Assembly: GCA_022791575.1 (NCBI GenBank)
Contig: JAAVZI010000035.1
Coordinates: 1 to 64,000 of the forward strand
Direction of reading: 5' to 3'
Length of the DNA: 64,000 nt
DNA from: Lachnospiraceae bacterium
Lineage (GTDB): Bacteria > Bacillota > Clostridia > Lachnospirales > Lachnospiraceae
Position 1 is the stretch's first letter. The number at the start of each line of letters is the position of its first letter. Under the pieces are notes generated by a model, which saw only the letters and a program-made list of their open reading frames with translations, did no database searches and was not told where the DNA came from. This document shows, piece after piece, positions 34,575 through 43,533 of the stretch. Both the position numbers and the translations under genes were made by a program.

Positions 34575-36986
34575 ATGTTAAACATATTTCGTTATTTGAA
34601 ACAGTTTAAAGGGACGGTGCTGATTATTTTTCTTCTGCTGATGGTTCAGGCCTGGTGTGATCTGGCACTACCTACTTACACATCTAATATTGTAGATGTA
34701 GGTATTTCGCAGAATGGAATAGAAGAGACCGTACCGAAGCAGATTCGGGAGAGCAGTATGGAGGATCTGAAGTTGTTTCTCGAAGAAGAGGAAGGGAAGC
34801 TTCTGGACGACTGCTATGAGAAGACTAATCAAACGGTAAAGACCAAACCTTCTATGATTGGAGCCAAGGCAGTTGAGAAAATGGCTGAATACGCAGAGCA
34901 AATGCAGCAGAATGGAGGAAACGATCAGGTTACGGCAGCGCAGAATGGCCAGATGAAAGAAGATCCTTCTGCAATGATTGCGCAGCTTTCGCAAGGGCTG
35001 GAGGAGATCGAGACTCCGATCTATGAGTTAAAAAAACAGATTTCCCAGGAAAAGATAGAAGAGCTGGAGAAACTTCTGGAAAAGCCGGAGATGTTCTATG
35101 GCATGATGAATGCTGCTTTGATGGAAGGAGAGAACGCCAGTTCGGAGAAAATGGAAATAACCGAAGAAGAGATGCAGGAAATAAGCAGTCAGGTCATGGA
35201 GATGATCAGTCCTCAGACGCAGGTCAGCCGTAGAAAGGAAATCCTGGATACTATGATGCGCCGGTATGAAAGTATGTGGGATACCATGTCTAAGAGCCTG
35301 ACTGCTATGTATATAAAAGGCGAATATGAAGCTGCCGGCATTAATATGGAAGAGTATCAAAAAGATTATCTTTTATTTACTGGGTTTAAGATGCTGGGGG
35401 TTGCCATGGGTGTGATGGTGACGATGATTATTGTCGGTCTGCTGGCTTCTAAGGCAGCGGCAGGGGCAGCCATGAATCTGAGAACGAAAATGTTTGCCAA
35501 TGTACTGCGGTTTTCCAATAAGGAACTGGATCAGTTTTCGACAGCTTCGCTGATTACAAGAAGTACCAATGATATTCAGCAGATTCAGATGGTTCTGGTT
35601 ATGCTGATGCGTATGATCTTATATGCGCCGATCTTGGGTATCGGTGCTGTATTTAAGATTCTGAATGACGGCAAAGCGTCTATGGCTTGGATTATTGTAG
35701 TCGCAGTTGCGGCAATTCTGTGTTTGGTAGGAGTCCTGTTTGCAGTTGCTATGCCGAAATTTAAGAAAATGCAGATATTAGTAGATAAGCTGAATCAGGT
35801 GGCAAGAGAGATTTTAACCGGTATTCCGGTAATCCGTGCGTTTTCTCGTGAAGATCATGAGGAACAGCGTTTTGAAGCTGCTAATAAGAACCTGATGCGT
35901 ACGCAGCTATTTACCAGTCGCGTGATGACAACGATGATGCCAGCTATGATGCTGATTATGTATCTGGTAAATATTATGATTCTTTGGTTCGGTGCTAAGG
36001 GAATTAATGCCGGAGACCTGCAGGTAGGTGATATGATGGCTTTTATTACGTATACCATGCAGATTATTATGTCCTTCCTAATGCTGACGATGATGTCTAT
36101 TATGCTGCCGCGTGCAGGAGTAGCAGCTAAGCGTATTGATGAGGTAATCAGCGCTGAGCCCAGCATTGTAGATCAGGACAATGCAAAGACAGTTACGAAA
36201 GAAGGATTTGTTACTTTTGATCACGTATCCTTTGCCTATCCGGGTGCAGAAGGAAATGTTCTGACCGATATTTCCTTTACGGCAGAGCCAGGCAAGACAA
36301 CGGCTATTATCGGAGGGGCCGGAAGTGGGAAATCGACTTTAGTGAATCTAATCCCCAGATTTTATGATGTGACAGAGGGTAAAATACTAATTGATGGAAC
36401 TGATGTTCGGGAGGTCAGACAGGCGGAGCTTCGTTCTTTGCTTGGCTATGTACCGCAAAAGGGTGTACTGTTTTCCGGTACGATTGAGAGTAACATTAAA
36501 TTCGGTAATCTGACAGCTTCAGAAGAACTGATGAAAGAATCGGCTGCTATTGCCCAGGCTGCGGACTTTATTGAAGAGAAGAACGATCAGTATGAAAGTG
36601 GAATTGCCCAAGGAGGAACTAATGTTTCCGGCGGACAGAAACAGAGGCTTTCCATTGCCAGAGCCATTGCCAGAGAACCGAAAATCTATATTTTTGATGA
36701 CAGTTTTTCCGCGCTTGATTTTAAGACCGATGCGGCACTGCGGAAAGCATTAAAAGAGAAAACGAAAGATAGTACGGTTTTAATTGTTGCCCAGCGGATT
36801 AGTACAATTATGCATGCAGAACAGATTCTGGTTCTGGATGATGGAAAGCTGGTTGGCAAAGGAACTCATCAGGAACTGCTGCGAAACTGCGAAGTCTATG
36901 AGCAGATTGCAAGCTCCCAGCTTTCTCAGCAGGAGATTGAAGAGACAAAACGGGCAGCAGGAGGAAAGGAGGCCAGTCATGAGTGA
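34575..36986 (+). CDS. ABC exporter half-transporter with a large extracellular insert
   Basis: 803 residues, some 200 more than usual. TM1 (about 13-33) is followed by a long Glu/Gln/Met-rich extracellular insert (about 40-265), then TM2-TM6 and the ATPase domain (about 540-790). Walker A is GGAGSGKST, the signature VSGGQKQR. Walker B ends IFDDSFSALD, with Asp in place of the catalytic Glu. That marks the degenerate site of a heterodimeric exporter. The partner gene overlaps its stop by eight bases. Substrate unknown; drug or peptide export is usual in this class. Confidence 0.92.
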   Translation: MLNIFRYLKQFKGTVLIIFLLLMVQAWCDLALPTYTSNIVDVGISQNGIEETVPKQIRESSMEDLKLFLEEEEGKLLDDCYEKTNQTVKTKPSMIGAKAVEKMAEYAEQMQQNGGNDQVTAAQNGQMKEDPSAMIAQLSQGLEEIETPIYELKKQISQEKIEELEKLLEKPEMFYGMMNAALMEGENASSEKMEITEEEMQEISSQVMEMISPQTQVSRRKEILDTMMRRYESMWDTMSKSLTAMYIKGEYEAAGINMEEYQKDYLLFTGFKMLGVAMGVMVTMIIVGLLASKAAAGAAMNLRTKMFANVLRFSNKELDQFSTASLITRSTNDIQQIQMVLVMLMRMILYAPILGIGAVFKILNDGKASMAWIIVVAVAAILCLVGVLFAVAMPKFKKMQILVDKLNQVAREILTGIPVIRAFSREDHEEQRFEAANKNLMRTQLFTSRVMTTMMPAMMLIMYLVNIMILWFGAKGINAGDLQVGDMMAFITYTMQIIMSFLMLTMMSIMLPRAGVAAKRIDEVISAEPSIVDQDNAKTVTKEGFVTFDHVSFAYPGAEGNVLTDISFTAEPGKTTAIIGGAGSGKSTLVNLIPRFYDVTEGKILIDGTDVREVRQAELRSLLGYVPQKGVLFSGTIESNIKFGNLTASEELMKESAAIAQAADFIEEKNDQYESGIAQGGTNVSGGQKQRLSIARAIAREPKIYIFDDSFSALDFKTDAALRKALKEKTKDSTVLIVAQRISTIMHAEQILVLDDGKLVGKGTHQELLRNCEVYEQIASSQLSQQEIEETKRAAGGKEASHE

Positions 36987-38838
36987 GGAAGTAAAACAGG
37001 AAGGAAAGAGGCCGAGAGGCCCGATGGGGCACGGCGGCGGTCCGATGGGTGGCGGCGAGAAGCCAAAACATTTTAAGAAAACCATGCGCCAGCTTTTGAA
37101 TTATGTTGGCAGATATAAAATCGCACTGGTGTTTGTCACGATCTTTGCAATTGCCAGTACCTGTTTTAGTATTGTCGGCCCTAAGATTATGGGTAAAATT
37201 GCAACTAAGATTGCAGAGGGTCTGAGCGATAAGATCATGGGCAGCGGCGGGATTGACTTTGACGGAATCTTTAAGATTATCCTGATTTTGATTGGCCTGT
37301 ATGTAACCAGTTCATTGTTTTCCTTTATACAGGGCTGGCTGATGACTGGAATTTCCCAGAAGATCAGCTACAGGCTTCGTGCGGAGATGTCGGCTAAGAT
37401 TAACCGGCTGCCGATGAACTATTATGATACCCGGACTCACGGTGAAGTGCTGTCCAGAATTACCAATGATGTGGATACGCTGGGAATGAGTCTGAGTCAG
37501 AGTATCGCTCAGCTGGTTACTTCTGTGACTATGGTAATTGGTATTTTAGTCATGATGCTCAGCATCAGTCCGCTGCTGACTCTGCTATCCCTTTTGATTC
37601 TGCCGATATCGGTAGCATTTATGGGAATTACAGTGAAGAAGTCTCATAAATTTTTTAAACAGCAGCAGGAATATTTAGGGCATGTCAATGGCCAGGTAGA
37701 AGAGGTATTCAGCGGCCAGAATATTGTAAAGGCTTTTAACCGAGAAGAACAGGCACTGAAGGAATTCAATGAAACGAATGAAATTTTATATAAGTCTGCT
37801 TGGAAATCTCAGTTTTTATCCGGCATGATGCAGCCGATTATGAACTTTGTTGGTAATCTGGGATATGCCGGAGTTGCCATTGTCGGCGGTTTTCTGGCTA
37901 TTAATGGTAGCATTGAAATTGGTGATATTCTTTCGTTTATTCAATATGTAAAACAGTTTACACAGCCGATTGCGCAGATTGCCCAGGTGACGAATATGCT
38001 ACAGTCTATGGCAGCGGCAGCAGAACGTGTGTTTGAATTTCTTGAAGAAGAAGAGGAAGCACAGAAGGCAGAACATGAGATTGGCGTGACAGAAAAGGAT
38101 TTTATAGGAAATGTTTCCTTTAAAAATGTCTCATTTGGCTATAAGCAAGACCAAACCATTATCCATAACTTTAATGCAGAAGTGAAGCAGGGGCAGAAGA
38201 TTGCAATTGTTGGGCCAACTGGTGCTGGTAAAACGACCATGGTAAAGCTTTTGATGCGTTTCTATGATGTCAACAGCGGGGAAATTCTGGTTGATGGATA
38301 TAATATCAGGGATTTTGACAGAAGTGAGCTTCGTAAAGCATTTGGCATGGTATTGCAGGATACATGGCTGTTCCAGGGAACCATTATGGAAAATATCCGT
38401 TACGGGCGTTTAGACGCAACCGATGAGGAAGTCATTGCAGCAGCTAAGGCAGCGCATGCCCATCACTTTATATCTACATTGCCGGGCGGTTATCAGATGG
38501 AATTAAATGAGGAAGCCAGCAATGTCAGTCAGGGCCAGAAGCAGCTTCTAACGATTGCCAGGGCAATTCTGGCAAATAATAAGATTCTGATTTTAGATGA
38601 GGCCACCAGCTCCGTTGATACCAGAACAGAAGTTCGGATTCAGAAGGCAATGGATAATCTGATGAAGGGCAGAACTAGCTTTATTATTGCTCATCGTTTG
38701 TCCACAATCCGGGATGCAGACTGCATTCTGGTTATGAAAGACGGCGATATCGTGGAACAGGGGAACCATGAAGAGCTGATGCAAAAAGATGGATTCTATG
38801 CGAATCTGTATAACAGCCAGTTTGAGAGGTCAGCGTAA
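36979..38838 (+). CDS. ABC exporter half-transporter, catalytic partner
   Basis: 619 residues from ATG 36979, behind AGGAGG. A Gly/Lys-rich cytoplasmic start (GPMGHGGGPMGGGEKPK) precedes six membrane helices. In the ATPase domain, Walker A is GPTGAGKTT and Walker B is LILDEATSSVD with the catalytic Glu. The signature is the atypical VSQGQKQLL. The degenerate and intact motifs complement those of the preceding gene, as expected for a heterodimer. Translation is coupled by an eight-base overlap. Confidence 0.94.
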   Translation: MSEEVKQEGKRPRGPMGHGGGPMGGGEKPKHFKKTMRQLLNYVGRYKIALVFVTIFAIASTCFSIVGPKIMGKIATKIAEGLSDKIMGSGGIDFDGIFKIILILIGLYVTSSLFSFIQGWLMTGISQKISYRLRAEMSAKINRLPMNYYDTRTHGEVLSRITNDVDTLGMSLSQSIAQLVTSVTMVIGILVMMLSISPLLTLLSLLILPISVAFMGITVKKSHKFFKQQQEYLGHVNGQVEEVFSGQNIVKAFNREEQALKEFNETNEILYKSAWKSQFLSGMMQPIMNFVGNLGYAGVAIVGGFLAINGSIEIGDILSFIQYVKQFTQPIAQIAQVTNMLQSMAAAAERVFEFLEEEEEAQKAEHEIGVTEKDFIGNVSFKNVSFGYKQDQTIIHNFNAEVKQGQKIAIVGPTGAGKTTMVKLLMRFYDVNSGEILVDGYNIRDFDRSELRKAFGMVLQDTWLFQGTIMENIRYGRLDATDEEVIAAAKAAHAHHFISTLPGGYQMELNEEASNVSQGQKQLLTIARAILANNKILILDEATSSVDTRTEVRIQKAMDNLMKGRTSFIIAHRLSTIRDADCILVMKDGDIVEQGNHEELMQKDGFYANLYNSQFERSA

Positions 38839-38863
38839 TAAGAGGAGGCATATGTAGAGAAGG

Positions 38864-39295
38864 ATGGAATGGGAAAAATTTAATTGGGATGAAGTTGCAT
38901 ATTATTGTAAAAGTACAAAGTCACTGGCGATTTTTCATTGTGGCCCTTTGAGTTTTCAGCTGGAGGAAATGCTGGGAATTTTTTGGCATTATGACATTCG
39001 GAGTTTTCAGCTGGAGGATCTGCAAAGGATTTATTCTGTACTGCAGATTCCTAAAATGAAAAGCGAGGGAATTCTGCTTCCAAGTCCAGGTAAGCTGCGG
39101 ACAATTCTGGAGCGGCTTGCCGCTAAGAATAAGGTGATTCTGGAATTACCAGATTATGTGATTACTGATGTCAACAAAGACCGGAGTGAAATCTATCGAA
39201 AGGAGATAGATGAAGGTTACCAAAAAGATTATATCAGCGGGTGGATTACTTATGAAAAAGAGCATTCCATTTTAAAGCGAGAGTTTATGCCTTAG
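38864..39295 (+). CDS. Unknown protein, 143 residues
   Basis: Begins MEWEKFNWDEVAYYCKSTKS and is soluble. It contains a repeated short phrase, SFQLEEMLGIFWHYDIRSFQ then LEDL. No family or active site was recognised. It starts 25 bases after the exporter and ends before a strong terminator, so it may be the third gene of that operon. The start has only a moderate AGAAGG site. Confidence 0.6.
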   Translation: MEWEKFNWDEVAYYCKSTKSLAIFHCGPLSFQLEEMLGIFWHYDIRSFQLEDLQRIYSVLQIPKMKSEGILLPSPGKLRTILERLAAKNKVILELPDYVITDVNKDRSEIYRKEIDEGYQKDYISGWITYEKEHSILKREFMP

Positions 39296-39348
39296 ATATG
39301 TTTCCCAGGAGCTCTAAATATTGTCAGACGATTAACATGTAGATTAGC

Positions 39349-39392
39349 AAAGGCTGTATACTGGAAGAGCAATCACAGTATACAGCCTTTGT
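39349..39392. terminator. Bidirectional terminator between the exporter operon and the TSCPD gene
   Basis: AAAGGCTGTATACTG (39349-39363) and CAGTATACAGCCTTT (39376-39390) form a perfect 15-bp stem with a 12-base loop. Confidence 0.8.
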
Positions 39393-39434
39393 TGACAAAA
39401 TTTTGCAACAGAACAAATGTTCTTGCAATAATCT

Positions 39435-39695
39435 TTATTGCTTTAAAGAAAGTTCGTAAGCTTCCCTGCATGCTTTGGCCAACTGGTCGGCACAGGAAGT
39501 ACCTCTTCCGTTACAGGAAATTCCCTTTACTTTCTGTTCAATCTGTTCAACCGTCAGTCCTTCTACTAACTTCGGGATTGCCTGAAGGTTGCCGTTGCAG
39601 CCACCAGTAAATGCTACGTTATGAACAACGTCTCCCTCAATATCAAGAACAATTTTGGTGGAACAGGTTCCGCGTGTTTGATAAGTATAATGCAT
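39435..39695 (-). CDS. TIGR03905-type TSCPD domain protein
   Basis: 86 residues from ATG 39695, behind AAGGAGG. The domain matches the C-terminal part of class II ribonucleotide reductases (TRGTCSTKIVLDIEG, FTGGCNGNLQAIPKLVEG, CNGRGTSCADQLAKAC). Small free-standing TSCPD proteins of this kind are common in clostridia; function is unknown, though the Cys-rich fold suggests metal or redox binding. It lies just 10 bases after pyrG and is probably co-transcribed. Confidence 0.88.
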   Translation of the reverse strand: MHYTYQTRGTCSTKIVLDIEGDVVHNVAFTGGCNGNLQAIPKLVEGLTVEQIEQKVKGISCNGRGTSCADQLAKACREAYELSLKQ

Positions 39696-39705
39696 ATTGA
39701 CCTCC

Positions 39706-41313
39706 TTATGCTTTTCTTTCATTGATGGCATGTTCTATAAAGCCTTTAAATAACGGATGAGGACGGTTTGGACGGGACTTTAATTCGGGATGCGCCTGGG
39801 TTGCTACAAACCAGGGATGATCCTTTATTTCTACCATTTCCACAATCCGTCCATCCGGTGAAAGGCCGGATAACAGCATACCATATTTGGTTAGATCCTT
39901 GCGATAATCATTGTTAACTTCATAGCGGTGACGGTGTCTTTCATGGATGGTTTTTTCACCATAAACTTCATAAGCCTTAGAGGATTCATCCAATACACAG
40001 GGATATGAACCAAGCCTTAAGGTACCGCCAATATCCTCAATGCCATCCTGATCCGGCATGAGGTGAATTACCGGGTTTATGGTATCCGGTTTTAATTCCA
40101 CACTGTGGGCATCTTCGTAGCCAATTACATTGCGGGCAAATTCCACAATGGACAGTTGCATGCCAAGACAGAGACCGAGAAACGGTATCTTGTGGGCCCG
40201 CGCATAGTGGATGGCGGCAATTTTACCATCAATGCCTCGATCTCCAAAGCCGCCTGGCACAAGAATGCCATCTGCATGTCCTAAACGTTCTGCTACATTT
40301 TCTTCTGTCAGTTCTTCAGAGTCAATCCAGCTGATATTTACTGTGGCATGGCTGGCGATACCAGCATGCTTTAACGCTTCTACCACGCTGATATATGCAT
40401 CATGAAGCTGGATATATTTACCAACCAGAGCAATATGGACCTCTTTCGTTGGATTTTTCAGGGAGTGGACCATTTCTTTCCATTCTTCCAAATCCGGTTC
40501 TGGACAGGGCAGATGCAGACACTCACAGGCTACCTGCGCCAAGTTTTCTTCTTCCATGGCAAGGGGGGCCTCATACAGATATTCTACATCCAGATTCTGA
40601 AGAACATGTTTATTAGGCACATTGCAGAATAGGGCAATTTTGTCTTTGATGCCTTTATCCAGCGGGTGTTCAGAACGACAGACAATGATATCTGGTTGAA
40701 TACCCATTCCCTGCAGCTCTTTGACACTTGCCTGCGTGGGTTTTGTTTTCATTTCCCCAGATGCCCTGAGATAAGGAATCAGTGTAACATGAATCAAAAT
40801 GGCATTGTCGTGTCCAACCTTGTGCTGAAATTGGCGGATGGATTCTAAGAATGGCTGGCTTTCAATGTCACCGACAGTTCCCCCGACTTCAATAATGGCA
40901 ATCCGCATTTCATCGTCCTTGTAATTTCTATAAAAACGGCTTTGTATTTCATTGGTGATATGGGGAATCACTTGTACGGTTCCTCCGCCGAAATCACCTC
41001 TTCGCTCTTTGTGCAGCACAGACCAGTAGATTTTACCAGTTGTAACATTGGAATTCTTGTCCAGACTCTCATCAATAAAACGCTCATAGTGGCCAAGATC
41101 CAAGTCCGTCTCAGCGCCGTCGTCAGTCACAAAGACCTCACCGTGCTGAATGGGGTTCATGGTTCCTGGATCAATATTGATATAAGGGTCGAATTTCTGC
41201 ATGGTAACCTGGTAGCCACGGGATTTTAAAAGCCTTCCCAGGGAAGCGGCGGTTATGCCTTTACCAAGACCAGATACCACGCCTCCTGTAACAAACACAT
41301 ATTTTACTGCCAT
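39706..41313 (-). CDS. pyrG: CTP synthase
   Basis: 535 residues, full length. It aminates UTP to CTP using glutamine. The synthetase domain has [19 protein letters not shown] and the ADP/CTP-binding segments; the glutaminase domain has PGGFGDRG, the nucleophile segment [11 protein letters not shown] and the later [10 protein letters not shown] triad text. AAAGGAGGTCCCAACTC precedes ATG 41313. It is divergent from the Bax-inhibitor-like gene. Confidence 0.97.
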   Translation of the reverse strand: MAVKYVFVTGGVVSGLGKGITAASLGRLLKSRGYQVTMQKFDPYINIDPGTMNPIQHGEVFVTDDGAETDLDLGHYERFIDESLDKNSNVTTGKIYWSVLHKERRGDFGGGTVQVIPHITNEIQSRFYRNYKDDEMRIAIIEVGGTVGDIESQPFLESIRQFQHKVGHDNAILIHVTLIPYLRASGEMKTKPTQASVKELQGMGIQPDIIVCRSEHPLDKGIKDKIALFCNVPNKHVLQNLDVEYLYEAPLAMEEENLAQVACECLHLPCPEPDLEEWKEMVHSLKNPTKEVHIALVGKYIQLHDAYISVVEALKHAGIASHATVNISWIDSEELTEENVAERLGHADGILVPGGFGDRGIDGKIAAIHYARAHKIPFLGLCLGMQLSIVEFARNVIGYEDAHSVELKPDTINPVIHLMPDQDGIEDIGGTLRLGSYPCVLDESSKAYEVYGEKTIHERHRHRYEVNNDYRKDLTKYGMLLSGLSPDGRIVEMVEIKDHPWFVATQAHPELKSRPNRPHPLFKGFIEHAINERKA

Positions 41314-41551
41314 GAGTTGGGACCTCCTTTGTATTTATAATACAACAATCTCTCTAAGTAATACATTATACAACGAAAAGCAAGAGAAATCTACTGTTTT
41401 CTGGAAAATTTTATAGGGGAATCATTTGTGAAGTATTAGTGAATCTGCAAATGGAATTTTATTGACGCTGTCAGGCGATTATGTTATGCTTAATATAACA
41501 GCAGGAAATGTTAATAGAAAGCTGCAAAAAATGTTAGAAAGGATATCAGAT

Positions 41552-42349
41552 ATGGACAATCGAACAAATTACAATGAAAACAATACTCAATACACCGAAT
41601 ATCAAAGCGGCAGCAATTATGATTACCAGCCGCAGGGAACGTTCAATGGAAATGCTTATGAAACCAGCAGTTATTATGAAAGTGCTGCCGACCGGGCGGA
41701 TATTAAGGCTAAGGTAATCAGCCGTTCCTTTATCGTAATGTTTCTCTCCCTCTTAATTACAGCATTTGCAGCAACTATGGTGGCTATGAATCCAGAATGG
41801 TTTTACCAAGTGGCACAATCATTTGGAATATTTCTTGTCATAGAACTGGTAGTCGTAATCGGCGCTTCCTTTGCAGTCAGCAAGAGAAAGGCAATACTTG
41901 CAGGAATTTTGTATACTATTTATACGATCATAAATGGTATGACCCTTTCCATTATATTTTATGTCTATGAATTAGGCTCCGTGCAAGAAATATTTTTGAT
42001 GACAGCTGTATTGTTCGGAGTTATGGCAGTTCTGGGTATGACAACTAAGATTGATCTCTCGAAGGTAGGTGGAATCTGCACCATGCTGCTAATCGGTGCC
42101 TTAATTGTCACAGCAGTCAATTTCATCTTCCTGCACAGTACCGGCCTAGACTTATTACTGGATTATCTCGTAGTAGCAATCTTCGTTGGCCTTACTGCTT
42201 GGGATACGCAGAAAATGAAACGAATGGCAGAGACCGCCGGAAACAGTGAGGTAAATGTAATTGCCATATATTGCGGAATGGAATTATATCTGGATTTTAT
42301 CAACCTCTTTTTGCGCCTGCTTGCTATATTTGGCAAAAAAAGAAATTAA
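41552..42349 (+). CDS. Bax inhibitor-1 (YccA/BI-1) family membrane protein
   Basis: 265 residues from ATG 41552 behind GAAAGGATATCAG. A polar N-terminal tail rich in Asn/Tyr/Ser (1-50) precedes seven hydrophobic helices (from about 60). The C-terminal DTQKMKRMAE and YLDFINLFLRLLAIFGKKRN match the family. BI-1 proteins are pH-sensitive calcium-leak channels in some bacteria; the role here is unknown. Confidence 0.9.
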   Translation: MDNRTNYNENNTQYTEYQSGSNYDYQPQGTFNGNAYETSSYYESAADRADIKAKVISRSFIVMFLSLLITAFAATMVAMNPEWFYQVAQSFGIFLVIELVVVIGASFAVSKRKAILAGILYTIYTIINGMTLSIIFYVYELGSVQEIFLMTAVLFGVMAVLGMTTKIDLSKVGGICTMLLIGALIVTAVNFIFLHSTGLDLLLDYLVVAIFVGLTAWDTQKMKRMAETAGNSEVNVIAIYCGMELYLDFINLFLRLLAIFGKKRN

Positions 42350-42377
42350 ACGATATCATAATAAGAAAATAGTCAGA

Positions 42378-42406
42378 AGATCCGGCAGAGTGTCGGATCT
42401 TTTTTC
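42378..42406 (+). terminator. Terminator after the Bax-inhibitor-like gene
   Basis: AGATCCGGCA (42378-42387) pairs with TGTCGGATCT (42391-42400) with one G-U pair and runs into six T. The remaining stretch up to the BMC promoter shows no gene. Confidence 0.85.
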
Positions 42407-42607
42407 ATCACAGCCTATTGCTGTTAAAAAATGCCAATCTGTATTTTCAGCGGGTACTTTGTTAAAAACACATTGGCATTATGTTGTTTTGTGTGGTTTT
42501 ATGAAAACGATGGGAATTTGTGTAAAAAAATACTAAATTTTTCTATCCTGCTTCTTTCATTTTGTGAAAAAAACCTAGGATTCCTGCTATAAATATCTGA
42601 AAAACGG

Positions 42608-42636
42608 TTGCTTTTTTGTCCCAAAAGTGATAAAAT
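42608..42636 (+). promoter_or_regulatory. Promoter of the BMC operon
   Basis: TTGCTT (42608-42613), a 17-base spacer and TAAAAT (42631-42636). Downstream, ACATAAT-CAA-ACATAAT (about 42659-42675) is a direct repeat between the promoter and the first gene. It could be a DeoR binding site, which is inference. Confidence 0.55.
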
Positions 42637-42695
42637 AGAGTGAACCAAAAATAAAACAACATAATCAAACATAATTTATAAGGAGGAATCAATCA

Positions 42696-43502
42696 ATGGC
42701 AAATGAGTATGAAATCAAAAAACAAATCTGTGAGATTGGTAAAAGGATCTATGACAGAGGAATGGTAGCAGCAAACGATGGAAATATTTCCGTAAAGCTC
42801 AACGACAATGAATTCCTTTGCACACCCACTGGTGTATCCAAAGGCTTTATGACACCGGAGTATATCTGTAAGGTAGATGCAGAGGGCAATGTAATCCAGG
42901 CCAATGGCAATTTCCGCCCATCTTCAGAGATTAAAATGCATATGCGGGTATATAAGTGCAGACCAGATGTAAACTCTGTAGTACATGCACATCCTTCCTA
43001 TGCAACCAGTTTTGCAATTGCAGGTATTCCGTTAACCGCACCGATTATGCCGGAAGCAGTGATTGCATTAGGCTGCGTTCCCATTGCTGAATATGGTACA
43101 CCTTCTACAAATGAGATTCCGGATGCAGTAGAAAAATATTTACCATACTACGATGCAGTATTATTAGAGAATCATGGCGCATTATCTTTCAGCGTTGACC
43201 TTCTGGCTGCATACCACAAGATGGAATCCTTAGAGTTCTATGCAGAATTGCTGTACAAAGCACGTCAGTTAGGCGGACCAAAGGAATTAAGCGAAGCACA
43301 GGTTCAGAGATTATACGAGATCAGAAGACAGTTCGGACTTCCAGGCAAGCATCCGGCAAACCTTTGCGCAGAATTAGGCGGAAAATGCGGCGGCGGCTGT
43401 CATGCACACTGCAAGAACAGCGGCAGTGCACAGTCCGGTGATGCAGATGTAGAGAAGATTGTGGCAGAAGTAACTAAGAAGATTTTAGCTCAGATGAAAT
43501 AA
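42696..43502 (+). CDS. Class II aldolase (rhamnulose/fuculose-1-phosphate type) with C-terminal encapsulation helix
   Basis: 268 residues. It cleaves rhamnulose- or fuculose-1-phosphate to DHAP and lactaldehyde. Zinc ligands are in VVHAHPSY (His97, His99) and LLENHGAL (His160); the acid region is PSSEIKMH. After the catalytic domain (about 1-212) comes an unusual Cys-rich linker (Cys224, Cys231, Cys235, Cys239), then an amphipathic helix (about 250-268, DVEKIVAEVTKKILAQMK) typical of BMC encapsulation peptides. It opens the BMC operon behind AAGGAGG. Rhamnulokinase downstream favours rhamnose as substrate. Confidence 0.92.
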   Translation: MANEYEIKKQICEIGKRIYDRGMVAANDGNISVKLNDNEFLCTPTGVSKGFMTPEYICKVDAEGNVIQANGNFRPSSEIKMHMRVYKCRPDVNSVVHAHPSYATSFAIAGIPLTAPIMPEAVIALGCVPIAEYGTPSTNEIPDAVEKYLPYYDAVLLENHGALSFSVDLLAAYHKMESLEFYAELLYKARQLGGPKELSEAQVQRLYEIRRQFGLPGKHPANLCAELGGKCGGGCHAHCKNSGSAQSGDADVEKIVAEVTKKILAQMK

Positions 43503-43533
43503 TCTGAGAATACATATTTGAGAGGTGCCAAAC

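Noticed and set aside
42261-42536. Small open frame downstream of the Bax-inhibitor-like gene
   Set aside because: Its first part is out-of-frame text of that gene and it runs through the terminator hairpin; no ribosome site.
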